Source: Jingyaoa shaoxingensis | GTDB lineage: Bacteria > Bacillota > Clostridia > Lachnospirales > Lachnospiraceae | Reading direction: 5' to 3' | Length of the DNA: 64,000 bases | Assembly (NCBI RefSeq): GCF_014385005.1 | Contig: NZ_JACRSZ010000015.1 | Location: forward strand, 1-64,000 | In this document: piece by piece, positions 15,094 through 24,219 of the stretch | How the letters are laid out: each line of letters opens with the position of its first letter | How positions within the stretch are numbered: position 1 is the first letter of the stretch | Program-made: the position numbers and the translations under genes | Notes under the pieces: generated by a model | Seen by the model: the letters and a program-made list of their open reading frames with translations, nothing else | The model's database searches: none | Told to the model about the DNA's origin: nothing

Positions 15094-16671
15094 ATGAAAA
15101 GATATGATTTGATCGTTGTGGGAGCCGGTCCATCCGGATTGTCAGCTGCTATTGAGGCAGCAAAAAGAGGATTGAAGGTAGTTGTTTTTGATGAAAATGA
15201 AAAACCGGGCGGACAGTTATTTAAGCAGATTCATAAGTTTTTTGGATCCAAAGAACACAAGGCGAGGATAAGAGGTTTCGTAATCGGAGAGGAACTTCTG
15301 GCAGAAGCAGACAAAGCCGGTGTGGATGTGGAGTTAAATGCGACCGTGGTTGGTATGTATCAGGATAAAGAGATTGTAGTCCGCAAGGGCGAAGAAGTTT
15401 TCCATTATAAAGGAAATGCCATTATTATTGCAACCGGCGCGGCAGAAAATATGGTCACCTTCGATGGCTGGACACTTCCGGGTGTCATCGGTGCCGGAGC
15501 AGCACAGACCATGATGAATCTACATGGAGTCAAACCGGGAAACAGAATTCTCATGCTGGGAAGTGGAAATGTAGGTTTGGTGGTTAGTTTTCAGTTAAAA
15601 CAGTGTGGATGTGATGTGGTGGCGCTGGTGGATGCAGCACCGAGAATCGGTGGATACGGTGTACATGCTGCAAAAGTAGCCAGAACCGGAGTCCCATTCT
15701 ATCTGTCCCATACCATTGTGAAAGCAGAAGGAACTGATTACGTGACAGGCGTTACCATCGCAGAAGTGGATAGCCACTTCCGGTTCATACCGGGAACCGA
15801 GAAGCATTTTGATGTGGATACGATCTGTCTTGCAGTTGGACTTTCTCCGATGTCACAGCTTCTGAAAATGGCAGGCTGTGAGATGGAAGATAATCCGAAA
15901 CGAGGCGGGCAGGTACCGATTGTAGACGAATATGGGGAGACTTCCATCAAAGGTATTTTTGTAGCCGGAGATGTATCCGGAATAGAAGAAGCCAGCTCCG
16001 CCATGATCGAGGGCAGGATTGCCGGAATTGCAGCTGCAAAATACCTTGGTTATATCGAAGAAACAGAATTAAAAGAAGATGTAGAGAAAAACGAAGCAGC
16101 CCTGGAAGGCTTACGTCAGGGCATGTTTGCACCAAAGAACCGTGGAAAACTCATTAAGAAGACAGAGGAAGGCATTGACATTTCCATGAATCTTCTGAAA
16201 CACGGATTCGTGGCAGATGATGAAATCGAACGCTTCCCTGGAGTTACCCACAGAGTTGGTGTACACCCGGTAATGGAATGCACACAGAATATTCCATGTA
16301 ACCCATGTCAGGATGCATGTCCAAAGCACTGCATCAAGATCGGAGAGCATATCACTTCCCTTCCGGCGGTAGACGAAGCGGTAGACTGTATCGGCTGCGG
16401 TATGTGCGTAGCTTCCTGCTCCGGACAGGCCATTTTCCTGGTGGACGAGACGTATGAACCGGGATTTGCCGCAGTCACCATTCCATATGAATTCCTTCCA
16501 CTTCCGGAACCGGGAGAAAAAGGATACGGGCTGGGAAGAGACGGTCAGAAGATCTGTGAGGCAGAAGTGATATCCGTTAAGAGTACCAAAGCCTTTGACC
16601 ACACGAACTTGCTGACCATCAAAGTTCCGGCAGATTATGCCATGAAGGCCAGATTCTATCTGGCACAGTAA
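15094..16671 (+). CDS. FAD/NAD(P)-binding oxidoreductase with ferredoxin domain, HcnB type
   Basis: A 525-residue electron-transfer flavoprotein. FAD motif GAGPSG (10-15), second Rossmann motif GSGNVG (156-161), IFVAGDVSG FAD-closing motif (288-296). The C-terminal third holds two cysteine clusters, C402/C405/C409/C413 and C432/C435/C438/C442 (CIGCGMC...C), expected to bind [4Fe-4S] centres. This extra ferredoxin module is absent from standard HcnB. It likely takes electrons from the DAO-type subunit and passes them on to ferredoxin or NAD(P). 14 bp after the 2Fe-2S gene. Confidence 0.88.
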   Translation: MKRYDLIVVGAGPSGLSAAIEAAKRGLKVVVFDENEKPGGQLFKQIHKFFGSKEHKARIRGFVIGEELLAEADKAGVDVELNATVVGMYQDKEIVVRKGEEVFHYKGNAIIIATGAAENMVTFDGWTLPGVIGAGAAQTMMNLHGVKPGNRILMLGSGNVGLVVSFQLKQCGCDVVALVDAAPRIGGYGVHAAKVARTGVPFYLSHTIVKAEGTDYVTGVTIAEVDSHFRFIPGTEKHFDVDTICLAVGLSPMSQLLKMAGCEMEDNPKRGGQVPIVDEYGETSIKGIFVAGDVSGIEEASSAMIEGRIAGIAAAKYLGYIEETELKEDVEKNEAALEGLRQGMFAPKNRGKLIKKTEEGIDISMNLLKHGFVADDEIERFPGVTHRVGVHPVMECTQNIPCNPCQDACPKHCIKIGEHITSLPAVDEAVDCIGCGMCVASCSGQAIFLVDETYEPGFAAVTIPYEFLPLPEPGEKGYGLGRDGQKICEAEVISVKSTKAFDHTNLLTIKVPADYAMKARFYLAQ

Positions 16672-16724
16672 ACAGACAGCTTGAAACGGTAATGAGAAAG
16701 ATAATTATCGATGGGAGGAAAACG

Positions 16725-17054
16725 ATGGAAAACATATATGACAGAACCATAGATTTGGGTGAATATAAACCGGAACCGGATGATGACCGGATTATCTGCA
16801 GATGTGAGGAAGTTACCAAAGGTGAGATCCGCAGAGCTGTGCATGACGGCATGTATACTATTACAGAGATCCGAAGATATCTGCGCAGCGGCATGGGACT
16901 TTGCCAGGGACAGACCTGTGCGAAGCTGGTAAAAGGAATTGTGGCAAGGGAACTGGGAGTTTCCCCGGCCGTGCTGACACCGGCCACATCCAGAGCACCT
17001 ATGAGACCACTGGAAATGAAGATATTTGCAAAGGAAGGTGAGGAAGATGAGTAG
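16725..17054 (+). CDS. BFD-type [2Fe-2S] protein
   Basis: A 109-residue protein with the bacterioferritin-associated-ferredoxin (BFD) pattern: Cys25-x-Cys27 (ICRCEEV), then Cys60-x4-Cys65 (GLCQGQTC). In related dehydrogenases this domain relays electrons between two flavoproteins. ATG 16725 has a GGGAGG site; the upstream start at 16692 has none. It overlaps the next gene by 8 bp, implying coupled synthesis. Confidence 0.88.
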   Translation: MENIYDRTIDLGEYKPEPDDDRIICRCEEVTKGEIRRAVHDGMYTITEIRRYLRSGMGLCQGQTCAKLVKGIVARELGVSPAVLTPATSRAPMRPLEMKIFAKEGEEDE

Positions 17055-18174
17055 AACAGCAGATGTGATTATCATAGGGAGCGGCGTCATCGGATGTGCC
17101 ACTGCTTACTATCTTGCAAAAAAAGGAACTTCCGTCATCGTTCTGGATAAAGATGAGAATATTGGAAACGGAGGATCTGCCAGAAACGGCGGAGGTGTCC
17201 GTCAGTCGGGACGAGATCCAAGGGAACTGCCGCTGGCCATGTATGCAGTAAACAATCTGTGGCCGACTCTTTCCGAGGAACTGGGCGTAAACGTAGAATA
17301 CCACAAAGAAGGCAACTTACGACTTGGCAAGACGGAGCATCATCTGGAGATCCTTCAGGGACTGACAGACCGGGCAACTGCCTGTGGACTGGATGTGCGG
17401 ATGATCGACGGTGCAGAAGTCCGTGCCATCAATCCATATTTAAGTGATGAAGTCATCGGAGCCAGCTGGTGTGCCACAGACGGACATGCCAATCCGCTGA
17501 TGACCACCCTTGGTTATTACCGGGCAGCGAGAAGACTTGGGGTACAGTTTTACACTGGGGAAGAAGTGACAGAGCTTCAGACCATAAAAGGAAAAGCCCG
17601 GAGAGTGATTACAAAAAAGAACGTATTCGAAGGCGAGAAGATCATCGTGGCAGCAGGTTATGAAAGCCGCTGGATTCTGGAAAGTGTGGGAATCGACATT
17701 CCAATGTCCAAGGATCTCATCGAAGCACTGGTAACAGAAGCAGAGGCACCGATGTTTCCACAGATGCTGGGAACTGCAGATGCTGACTTTTACGGACATC
17801 AGACCGACCATGGTTCCTTCGTATTCGGAGGTGCTTCCGGATTCGAGACGGTGAACAAAGACAATGGTCACAATATGACTTCCAGTATTACAGCACCATG
17901 TATCTGCCGCGGTATTATGAAATACATTCCGAAACTGGCAAATGCCAAGATCGTCCGTACCTGGGCAGGATATGAAGATGTATCTGCAGACGGCGTACCG
18001 GTGCTGGGCGAGATCAAAGAAATCCCAGGACTGATTACCGCCTGTGCCTTTACCGGACACGGATTTGGAATCTCGCCGATTGTGGGAACCCTGCTGGCCG
18101 AGGTCGCAAGAGAAGAAAAAACCACCCTGGATCTGTCAGCATTCCGCTACGACCGATTCAAAGCGATAATCTAA
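17047..18174 (+). CDS. FAD-dependent amine/amino-acid oxidase subunit (DAO family)
   Basis: A 375-residue DAO-superfamily flavoprotein. FAD motif GSGVIG (11-16), ENIGNGGSARNGGGVRQSG (glycine-rich binding segment), and a C-terminal VLGEIKEIPGL...CAFTGHGFGISP block typical of HcnC, sarcosine oxidase beta and proline dehydrogenase beta. It is the probable substrate-oxidising subunit, acting on an amine or amino acid; which one cannot be read from the sequence. ATG 17047 chosen for the GAGGAAG site and conserved start. Last gene of the four-gene unit. Confidence 0.85.
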   Translation: MSRTADVIIIGSGVIGCATAYYLAKKGTSVIVLDKDENIGNGGSARNGGGVRQSGRDPRELPLAMYAVNNLWPTLSEELGVNVEYHKEGNLRLGKTEHHLEILQGLTDRATACGLDVRMIDGAEVRAINPYLSDEVIGASWCATDGHANPLMTTLGYYRAARRLGVQFYTGEEVTELQTIKGKARRVITKKNVFEGEKIIVAAGYESRWILESVGIDIPMSKDLIEALVTEAEAPMFPQMLGTADADFYGHQTDHGSFVFGGASGFETVNKDNGHNMTSSITAPCICRGIMKYIPKLANAKIVRTWAGYEDVSADGVPVLGEIKEIPGLITACAFTGHGFGISPIVGTLLAEVAREEKTTLDLSAFRYDRFKAII

Positions 18175-18205
18175 GAAATGCATAAATAACTCCACTTATT
18201 TCAGT

Positions 18206-18234
18206 GTGACACATAATATTCCGCGTGCTATACT
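18206..18234 (+). promoter_or_regulatory. Promoter of the cyclodeaminase-family gene
   Basis: GTGACA (18206-18211), 17 bp, TATACT (18229-18234), in the 131 bp gap after the dehydrogenase genes. It could let this gene be expressed apart from them. Confidence 0.55.
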
Positions 18235-18305
18235 CAGCATAAAGTTGAAAGTTTTCGACCGCTGGGTAGATTTTGGAAAATAGATTCAGCAAAGGAGACA
18301 TTCAA

Positions 18306-19433
18306 ATGGATGCAAAAATTGATTTTTTATATTTAAGTGAAGAAGATATGATCAAAGCCGGTGTCAAGGACATGGCTTCCTGTGTGGAGGTAATGGAAGA
18401 TCTGCTCATTACCCTGTACAAAGGAGATTATGTGATGGGAGGGGCCAACCACAACTCCCACGGCTGTATGATCATGTTCCCGGATGATCCCCAGTTCGAA
18501 GGCATGCCGAAGAATGCAGATGACCGCAGATTCATGGCAATGCCGGCATATCTTGGCGGAAGATATCAGATGGCAGGTATGAAATGGTATGGATCAAACG
18601 TAGACAACAAGAAGAAAGGTCTGCCACGTTCCATTCTGATGATGATGTTAAATGATAAAGATACCGGAGCACCGCTTGCACTGATGTCTGCGAATCTGGT
18701 AAGTGCTTACCGTACCGGTGGAATCCCGGGAGTGGGTGCCAAATATCTGGCCCGAAAAGACGCAAAGGTGGTATCCATCATCGGACCTGGTGTCATGGGC
18801 AAGACTTCCCTGGCTGCATTTGTCAGTGTCTGCCCACAGGTAGATACCGTAAAAATCAAAGGAAGAAGCCAGAGATCGCTGGATGCCTTTGTGAAGTTCG
18901 TAAAAGAAGAACTGCCACAGATTAAGAACATTGAGGTCTGCGATACAGTCGAGGAAGCAGTACGGGACAGTGACATCATCAGTTTCACCACAACGGTACG
19001 TGATGATGTTTTCTCCTTCCCATATATCAGCGGGGACTGGATAAAAAAAGGCGCACTGATCAGCATGCCGTCCGCAGCCAGATTTGACGATGATTTTCTG
19101 GCAGGATGCAAGCTGGTAGTGGACAATTCCAAGCTGTACGAAGCCTGGGAAGAGGAATATCCGTACCCGACTTATCCGCAGGTACAGATCATCGGAACAA
19201 AATTCACAGATTTAAAACATGACGGAAAAGTCAAGGCAGAAGATATCATAGATATCACAGATATCATTGAAAAACGGCGTCTGGGACGGGAAAGTGACGA
19301 TGAGATCATTGTTTACTCTGTAGGCGGCATGCCGGTAGAAGACATTGCATGGGGTGGCACGGTATACCGCAATGCGGTGAAAATGGGAATCGGAATCAAA
19401 CTGCCATTATGGGAAAAACCGGAGATGGCATAG
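18306..19433 (+). CDS. Ornithine cyclodeaminase/mu-crystallin family protein
   Basis: A 375-residue NAD(P)-binding protein. The family block LVSAYRTGGIPGVGAKYLAR (131-150) and Rossmann motif GPGVMG (160-165) are clear. Members include ornithine cyclodeaminase, alanine dehydrogenase and ketimine reductases. I recall close relatives annotated as tyramine oxidase subunit B; that name is memory, not proof. Here it probably handles an imine or amine made by the upstream FAD oxidase. ATG 18306 has an AAAGGAGA site; the earlier in-frame ATG has none. Confidence 0.82.
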   Translation: MDAKIDFLYLSEEDMIKAGVKDMASCVEVMEDLLITLYKGDYVMGGANHNSHGCMIMFPDDPQFEGMPKNADDRRFMAMPAYLGGRYQMAGMKWYGSNVDNKKKGLPRSILMMMLNDKDTGAPLALMSANLVSAYRTGGIPGVGAKYLARKDAKVVSIIGPGVMGKTSLAAFVSVCPQVDTVKIKGRSQRSLDAFVKFVKEELPQIKNIEVCDTVEEAVRDSDIISFTTTVRDDVFSFPYISGDWIKKGALISMPSAARFDDDFLAGCKLVVDNSKLYEAWEEEYPYPTYPQVQIIGTKFTDLKHDGKVKAEDIIDITDIIEKRRLGRESDDEIIVYSVGGMPVEDIAWGGTVYRNAVKMGIGIKLPLWEKPEMA

Positions 19434-19543
19434 AAGTCAAAAAACAATAGACAGAACCCACCATAAGATGATGACAAGATCCGACTAAAAATGCTCCGAT
19501 CAATCCCAGATCATGCTGCAAAACATGCACAGGAGAAAGGATT

Positions 19544-20413
19544 ATGGACGAAAAGAAGGTTGTTACTCCGGTTCAGCCATATCTCAGGCTGGATGCAGAA
19601 GATTACAAAGAAATACTGAACAAACGCATGGGGATTTCCAGTTTTTATGAATTTCAGGTAAAGGATCAAACACAGAACAGCTTCAAAGCTGTTCCAGATG
19701 GAAGCACAGATCTGGTCTTCGGAATCGGAGAAAAAGATGTAAAAGTGTTGATTGGCGGGACGGTTCTGAGAGCCAAAAACTGGGACTTTGATGACGGACG
19801 ATATTATTTCGGAGCCAGATTCCTGCCGGGAAGATGTATTCTTCCCAAAGATCTTTCCATTCAGGATGTGGTGAATAACGACGTGGAGATTGACCTGAAT
19901 GATTATGGAACAGGACTGACGGACAGGATTGCTGAGGCAGAAGATGTGGAGCAGAGAGCGCAGATACTGATGTCTTATCTTTCGGAGAATCAGAAAGGCA
20001 GCTGCCGGGATGGAGCACATACACTGGAAGAATACATGAGACAGCGTATTTACGCTACCAAAGGAAATATCACCATTGGGATGCTTAGCCGAGAAACAGG
20101 TTATTCCGAATGTTACATCCGCAGGATTTTCAAGCAGATACACGGCATTTCACCGAAGGAATTTGAACGGTTCATCCGGTTTCAGGCATTTTTAAATGAA
20201 ATCACAGCCGCGCCGGGAGAAGCAGACAGCGAAGAGACTGCATTGAACTGCGGATATTACGATCAGTCCCATATGTTAAAAGATTTCCGGGCATTCGCAG
20301 GAACCACGCCGGAGAAGTATAAGAAGAGAATTTGCGATGGCAGTGACAGAAGGGCTGCCCATACAACAATAAATAAACAGAAGGAGAATACTCATGGAAT
20401 TATCAAGAATTGA
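19544..20413 (+). CDS. AraC-family transcriptional regulator
   Basis: A 289-residue regulator. The N-terminal half (YLRLDAEDYKEILNKRMG, PDGSTDLVF) looks like the ligand-binding AraC_N/DUF6597 type. The C-terminal half has two helix-turn-helices, KGNITIGMLSRETGY and EETALNCGYYDQSHMLKDF, ending with the family TPEKYKKRI motif. It lies within the oxidation cluster, overlaps the PII gene by 20 bp and is the likely local activator. ATG 19544 follows AGGAGAAAGG. Confidence 0.88.
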   Translation: MDEKKVVTPVQPYLRLDAEDYKEILNKRMGISSFYEFQVKDQTQNSFKAVPDGSTDLVFGIGEKDVKVLIGGTVLRAKNWDFDDGRYYFGARFLPGRCILPKDLSIQDVVNNDVEIDLNDYGTGLTDRIAEAEDVEQRAQILMSYLSENQKGSCRDGAHTLEEYMRQRIYATKGNITIGMLSRETGYSECYIRRIFKQIHGISPKEFERFIRFQAFLNEITAAPGEADSEETALNCGYYDQSHMLKDFRAFAGTTPEKYKKRICDGSDRRAAHTTINKQKENTHGIIKN

Positions 20414-20738
20414 AATCATCACAGGAATGTCAAAATTCAATGGTCTGAAATCTGCTTTAAGCAAAGCAGGGGTTCGTGGTATGACCGTGACTCAGGTACT
20501 GGGATGCGGGATTGAAAAAGGTACGAAAGAATATGAGGTAGAAGAAAATTATGAGATGGAACTCCTTCCGAAGCAGCAGATTGCTGTAGTAGTGGAAAAA
20601 TCTAAGGTTCCGGCTATCGTAGAACTGATCAAACAGGAACTCTACACCGGACATATCGGTGACGGTAAGATTTTTGTATACGATATCACCAATGTCATCC
20701 GGGTACGTACCGGTGATGAAGGAATCGATGCCCTGTAG
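20394..20738 (+). CDS. P-II family nitrogen regulator
   Basis: A 114-residue trimeric PII signal protein. MTVTQVLGCGIEKG, the T-loop region (KGTKEYEVEENYEMELLPK), and the GHIGDGKIFVYDI-N-VIRVRTGDEG ATP-binding end all fit GlnB/GlnK. PII proteins sense 2-oxoglutarate and ATP/ADP and bind transporters or enzymes. Most are linked to ammonium transporters; here it sits between an AraC gene and an amino-acid/amine permease, so it may gate that permease or the amine dehydrogenase by nitrogen status. AGAAGGAGA precedes ATG 20394. Overlaps the AraC gene end by 20 bp. Confidence 0.9.
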   Translation: MELSRIEIITGMSKFNGLKSALSKAGVRGMTVTQVLGCGIEKGTKEYEVEENYEMELLPKQQIAVVVEKSKVPAIVELIKQELYTGHIGDGKIFVYDITNVIRVRTGDEGIDAL

Positions 20739-20822
20739 AGTGGTAGAAAAATATGCCTGTGTGATAATTCGATTTGACAGAATCGTTAGCAGGTACATTT
20801 GATAAATGAGGAGTGAGTACAT

Positions 20823-20909
20823 ATGGAAGAAAAAGACAGAACTCTGGGACTGCGAAGCGTTGTCTCGATTTCCGTAGGTCTGGTCATTGCCACCAGTTGT
20901 CTGGTATCA
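20823..20909 (+). pseudogene. APC permease, 5' fragment (29 codons)
   Basis: From ATG 20823 (GAGGAG site upstream) the frame reads MEEKDRTLGLRSVVSISVGL then VIATSCLVS, the cytosolic start and first membrane helix of an APC-family amino-acid permease. Host sequence stops at the ATCA at 20906-20909. The rest lies at 31911-33233 in the same frame. The gene is split by the tet(O) element rather than decayed. Confidence 0.9.
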
Positions 20910-22764
20910 GTCGGTCATTTTTTGCGGACAGTTCAATACATGCCTGTCTGTTTCGCTCCCTGCTCCTGCGTTTGCTCTCGTTTGATTTCTCCCTCTGTAT
21001 CTTCTTGGCACAAGCAGGACAATACTTCGATATGCCAGAGCGGGGAACATATTCAACACCGCACACCGTACAATTCTTAGGCTTTAACGCAGTCCACCGC
21101 TTTGTCGGTGTGATATGTAATTCACCGACAAAGCCGATGAATTTATAATAAATCTTGATTTCCTGCCGCACCATTCCGTCTGTAAGTTTCTCACGTTCCG
21201 AAACAAGTATCTTGTCTATAAGTGCGTTTATGATGGTTGCGTCCAGTTCCTTAATGCCTTGATAGTTGCGGATTAGGGAGAGGAAATCACGGACACCCTG
21301 CGTCTTCTCATAGCTGTCGCTGAGCGTTTCCGTTACCTCTTTCAGCCTTGCTTCAATTTCAAGCTGTTCTTTCTGGTATTTTCCCGACATCATCTCAAAA
21401 TTCCGCTCGGTAATACGCTCCATCACCTTATCTTCATAGAGTGAGGAAAACAGCCTGTCCAGTTCTGCAAGGCGTTTGTTCAGTTTTCTTTGCTCCTTTT
21501 CCAGTGCCTTTGCCTTGCTCTGGTCTGTTTCCGTGAGCCGCTTTTCAATCGCCCTCACTGCCTTTTCATCATTGACTGCCATATCCGCAAATCGGTTGAT
21601 GTCGGTGAGGACAGCGTTGAACAAGTCCCTCGCTTCAATGCTGTGTGCGGTACACATGATATTACCGTATCTGCCATAATTATTGCAGGAATATTGTACG
21701 CAGTCGATGATGTCGGGGCGTTTCCTCCTGTTGGCACTCATAGCCCGCATCGCATAGCCGCAGTCCGCACACTTAATAACGCCTGCAAAGATGTTCTCAA
21801 AGCCGCCCTTGTTTTCTGGTAATCTGCGGCTTGTAATAAGCTGCTGTACGGTATCAAATTCCTCCTGCGTGACTATCCCCTCATGGGTGTCTGGTATCAC
21901 TTCCCATTCTTCGGGCAGCTTAGAGGGGCGTTTCTTGCTTTTCATGTTGGCGGCAATCCGCTTGTAGCCTGCAAGGTTTCCCGCATATATCGGGCTTCTT
22001 AAAATGCCCCTTACGCTGTTCTCGCTCCAAATATAACGGTTCTCCTCATTCTCCTCAAAATACCTCTCATAGCCTGTTGCCCCCTGCTCCGCCGCATAAG
22101 CGGCGGGGCGTAAGATATGCTGTTTGTTGATGTGCTTGCGGATTTTGGCGATTCCGTTGCCCGCTAACGCAAGGTCAAATATTTCCCTTACCACATGGGC
22201 AACTTTGTCATCTATCAGCAGATGGTTGTGGTCGGCGGGGTCTTTGACGTAACCGTATGGTGCTGTCGTCCCCATGAATTTCCCCTGCTGAAACCTCGCT
22301 CGGTACGCCGATTTTATCTTGACCGACACATCGGCGGAATACATTTCGTTTAGGATGTTGCGGAAAGGCGTGATGTCCATAGCGGATTTATTGAGCGTGT
22401 CCACGCCGTCATTGACCGCTATATACCTCACATTATGCTCTGGGAAAAACACTTCCAGATACAGTCCGCAATCAAGATAGTTCCTCCCCAGACGAGATAA
22501 ATCTTTCGTGATAACGCAGTTTATCAGACCGCTTTCAATGTCCTTAATCATGTTCTGGAAACTTGGTCTTTGGAAATTTGTACCAGAGTAACCGTCGTCC
22601 ACATACGTTTTTGCTAAGTGCCATCCCTGCTTTTTCACATAATCCGTGAGGATGGATTTCTGTGTCGCAATGCTCGCACTCTCGTTATCCGTGCCATCGT
22701 CTTTTGACAAGCGGCAGTACATGCCGACTTCATAAATCTTGTTCTCCATTCTTATTCCTGCCAT
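20884..22764 (-). CDS. Large serine recombinase of the tet(O) element (TnpX/TndX type)
   Basis: A 626-residue recombinase. Catalytic Ser20 in MYCRLSKDD, YVDDGYSGTNFQRPSF, KDLSRLGRNYLDCGLY, recombinase domain, zinc ribbon (CADC...YSC..C), coiled coil, and an extra C-terminal zinc knuckle (CTVCGVEYVP...YCPAC). It should excise and insert the element. Unusually, the last seven codons and stop (20904-20884) are in host DNA beyond the element end at 20910. In the excised circle the frame would instead read Leu-Met-stop after Arg618, giving 620 residues. GGAGG precedes ATG 22764. Confidence 0.93.
   Translation of the reverse strand: MAGIRMENKIYEVGMYCRLSKDDGTDNESASIATQKSILTDYVKKQGWHLAKTYVDDGYSGTNFQRPSFQNMIKDIESGLINCVITKDLSRLGRNYLDCGLYLEVFFPEHNVRYIAVNDGVDTLNKSAMDITPFRNILNEMYSADVSVKIKSAYRARFQQGKFMGTTAPYGYVKDPADHNHLLIDDKVAHVVREIFDLALAGNGIAKIRKHINKQHILRPAAYAAEQGATGYERYFEENEENRYIWSENSVRGILRSPIYAGNLAGYKRIAANMKSKKRPSKLPEEWEVIPDTHEGIVTQEEFDTVQQLITSRRLPENKGGFENIFAGVIKCADCGYAMRAMSANRRKRPDIIDCVQYSCNNYGRYGNIMCTAHSIEARDLFNAVLTDINRFADMAVNDEKAVRAIEKRLTETDQSKAKALEKEQRKLNKRLAELDRLFSSLYEDKVMERITERNFEMMSGKYQKEQLEIEARLKEVTETLSDSYEKTQGVRDFLSLIRNYQGIKELDATIINALIDKILVSEREKLTDGMVRQEIKIYYKFIGFVGELHITPTKRWTALKPKNCTVCGVEYVPRSGISKYCPACAKKIQREKSNESKRRSRERNRQACIELSAKNDRLIPDNWWQ
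20906..20909. other. Left junction (att) of the tet(O) element
   Basis: The host permease codons run CTGGTATCA here, then element sequence GTCGG begins. ATCA recurs at the right junction (31907-31910). The cross-over lies inside this 4 bp, consistent with the 2-3 bp core of serine recombinases. Confidence 0.85.
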
Positions 22765-22818
22765 ACTGTAAAACCTCCATATCTGTCCTATCTGTTTTCA
22801 TGTTCCATTGCGTACATT

Positions 22819-23010
22819 CTAAGCGGACAGCCCCTCATTGTCGAAGGTGTCGCCCTCGGCAATCTTCTTCCGAATATCCTCGGAAATAATCGGGATAAAC
22901 GCTTCTGTGACTGTCTGCGTGCCGACATATTCACGGCTGATTATCATCTGAACTGGTGCTTTCGGCACGATACGCTTTCTCTTTTTATCTGCTTTCTTAT
23001 CCTCGCCCAT
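22819..23010 (-). CDS. Small basic protein next to the recombinase, 63 aa
   Basis: A 63-residue protein with a Lys-rich N-terminus (MGEDKKADKKRKRIVPKAP) and a VQMIISREYVGTQTVTEAF core. Unknown family. AAAGGAAG precedes ATG 23010; a 20-residue upstream extension is possible but has no such site. 54 bp before the recombinase start, so probably co-expressed and possibly an accessory factor. Confidence 0.6.
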   Translation of the reverse strand: MGEDKKADKKRKRIVPKAPVQMIISREYVGTQTVTEAFIPIISEDIRKKIAEGDTFDNEGLSA

Positions 23011-23080
23011 ACTTAAATCTTCCTTTCCAGACAGGGCAGGAGAACGTCTGGAAACGCCCCGCCCTGTCAATCAGATACCA

Positions 23081-23311
23081 TCAATCCCCGCTGTTTACTT
23101 CTTTCTGTAATGCTTCAAGGAGTGCTGCTGCTTCATCAGCGTTCAACGTGATACCCTTTCCGCACTTCTCACGGTTCGGGGAAAAGCTGCGGATGTCATA
23201 TTTCGGCTCTCTTCCGTTCCATGAGATAAGATTGATTTCTTTTGTGTAGCCGCTGTCGCCCTTAGACAATACGGCGATTTCCTTTACAATCTCATACTGG
23301 ATTTCTTTCAT
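23081..23311 (-). CDS. YdbC/PC4-like ssDNA-binding protein
   Basis: A 76-residue protein. KEIAVLSKGDSGYTKEINLI, SWNGREPKYDIRSF and GKGITLNADEAAALL match the YdbC group of PC4-like single-stranded-DNA-binding proteins. It probably binds displaced strands during transfer or replication of the element. It lies between ParB (45 bp) and the small basic protein. Confidence 0.75.
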   Translation of the reverse strand: MKEIQYEIVKEIAVLSKGDSGYTKEINLISWNGREPKYDIRSFSPNREKCGKGITLNADEAAALLEALQKEVNSGD

Positions 23312-23356
23312 TCTTCATACCTCAATTTTCTGCATTTACCTCCCGAAAAGAGAAGA

Positions 23357-24211
23357 TTAGCGGCTGTCCCTGCCCCGTTTCCTCTGCAATTCACGCTCCA
23401 AAAGTTTAATGATGGTTTCCTCCATCTGCTTCGGCGTTGTGTTCTTCGGAAAATACTTTTTCAGCTTGCTTGTGTTGATTTTCAAGGTTTCTTTCTGGTT
23501 TCCCTTTTCCTCCGTCATAATTGCAAATATCGTATCCATGTCAAGCCGCCCGCTCTGGCTTAGGCTTTTCATCCGCTGTGCCTGTGAGAGTGAGGGCGTT
23601 GCTTCTTCGCTCTCCATCGTGGCAAAGAGGTTTTCCTGCTCGTCTTTCTTCAAAAAGGACAGTTCCACCGCAGGCGTGAGGGCGATTTTCCCCTCGTCCA
23701 CCATCCGCAAAATCGGCGGTATCAGTTCCGTCAAACGGATAAATCTTTGTACGGTCATCCTGCCTACGCCGAAGCCCTGTGCCACCTTGTCGTCCGTCCG
23801 CAACTTCGTCACAACTTGTGACGAGGTTAAGTCTGTGCGGAAACCCTGCCGCTTCATGGCTTCGGATTTCATCTTGTAGGCAAACGCCCGCTCTGATGGC
23901 AGGATATTCTCACGCTGTAAATTACTGTCTACAAGGGTGATGATGGCTCGGTCACGGTCTAAGGGCAGGACAAACGCAGGCACGGTATTTATCCCTGCAA
24001 GTTCAGACGCACGGACACGCCGCTGCCCTGCAATCACTTCATAGCCGTTCCCGTCCTCTTTCGGGCGTGTGATTATCGGCGTGACAATGCCAAATTCCTT
24101 GATGCTTTCCGCTAATTCTGACAGCGTTTCATCCTCTGCCACATGAAACGGATTGTCGGGAAACGGGTACAAGTCTTTGGTCTTTAACACCTTAAAATCC
24201 TGTTTCTTCAT
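23357..24211 (-). CDS. ParB/RepB/Spo0J-family partition protein
   Basis: A 284-residue ParB-like protein. The N-terminal ParB/Srx fold has VIAGQRRVRASE and NLQRENILPSERA, followed by a central HTH (DDKVAQGFGVGRMTVQRFIRL) and a Lys/Arg-rich C-terminus. No ParA partner is present. On mobilizable elements such a lone ParB may stabilise the excised form or act as a regulator. It starts 8 bp after the relaxase stop. Confidence 0.88.
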   Translation of the reverse strand: MKKQDFKVLKTKDLYPFPDNPFHVAEDETLSELAESIKEFGIVTPIITRPKEDGNGYEVIAGQRRVRASELAGINTVPAFVLPLDRDRAIITLVDSNLQRENILPSERAFAYKMKSEAMKRQGFRTDLTSSQVVTKLRTDDKVAQGFGVGRMTVQRFIRLTELIPPILRMVDEGKIALTPAVELSFLKKDEQENLFATMESEEATPSLSQAQRMKSLSQSGRLDMDTIFAIMTEEKGNQKETLKINTSKLKKYFPKNTTPKQMEETIIKLLERELQRKRGRDSR

Positions 24212-24219
24212 TCACATAT

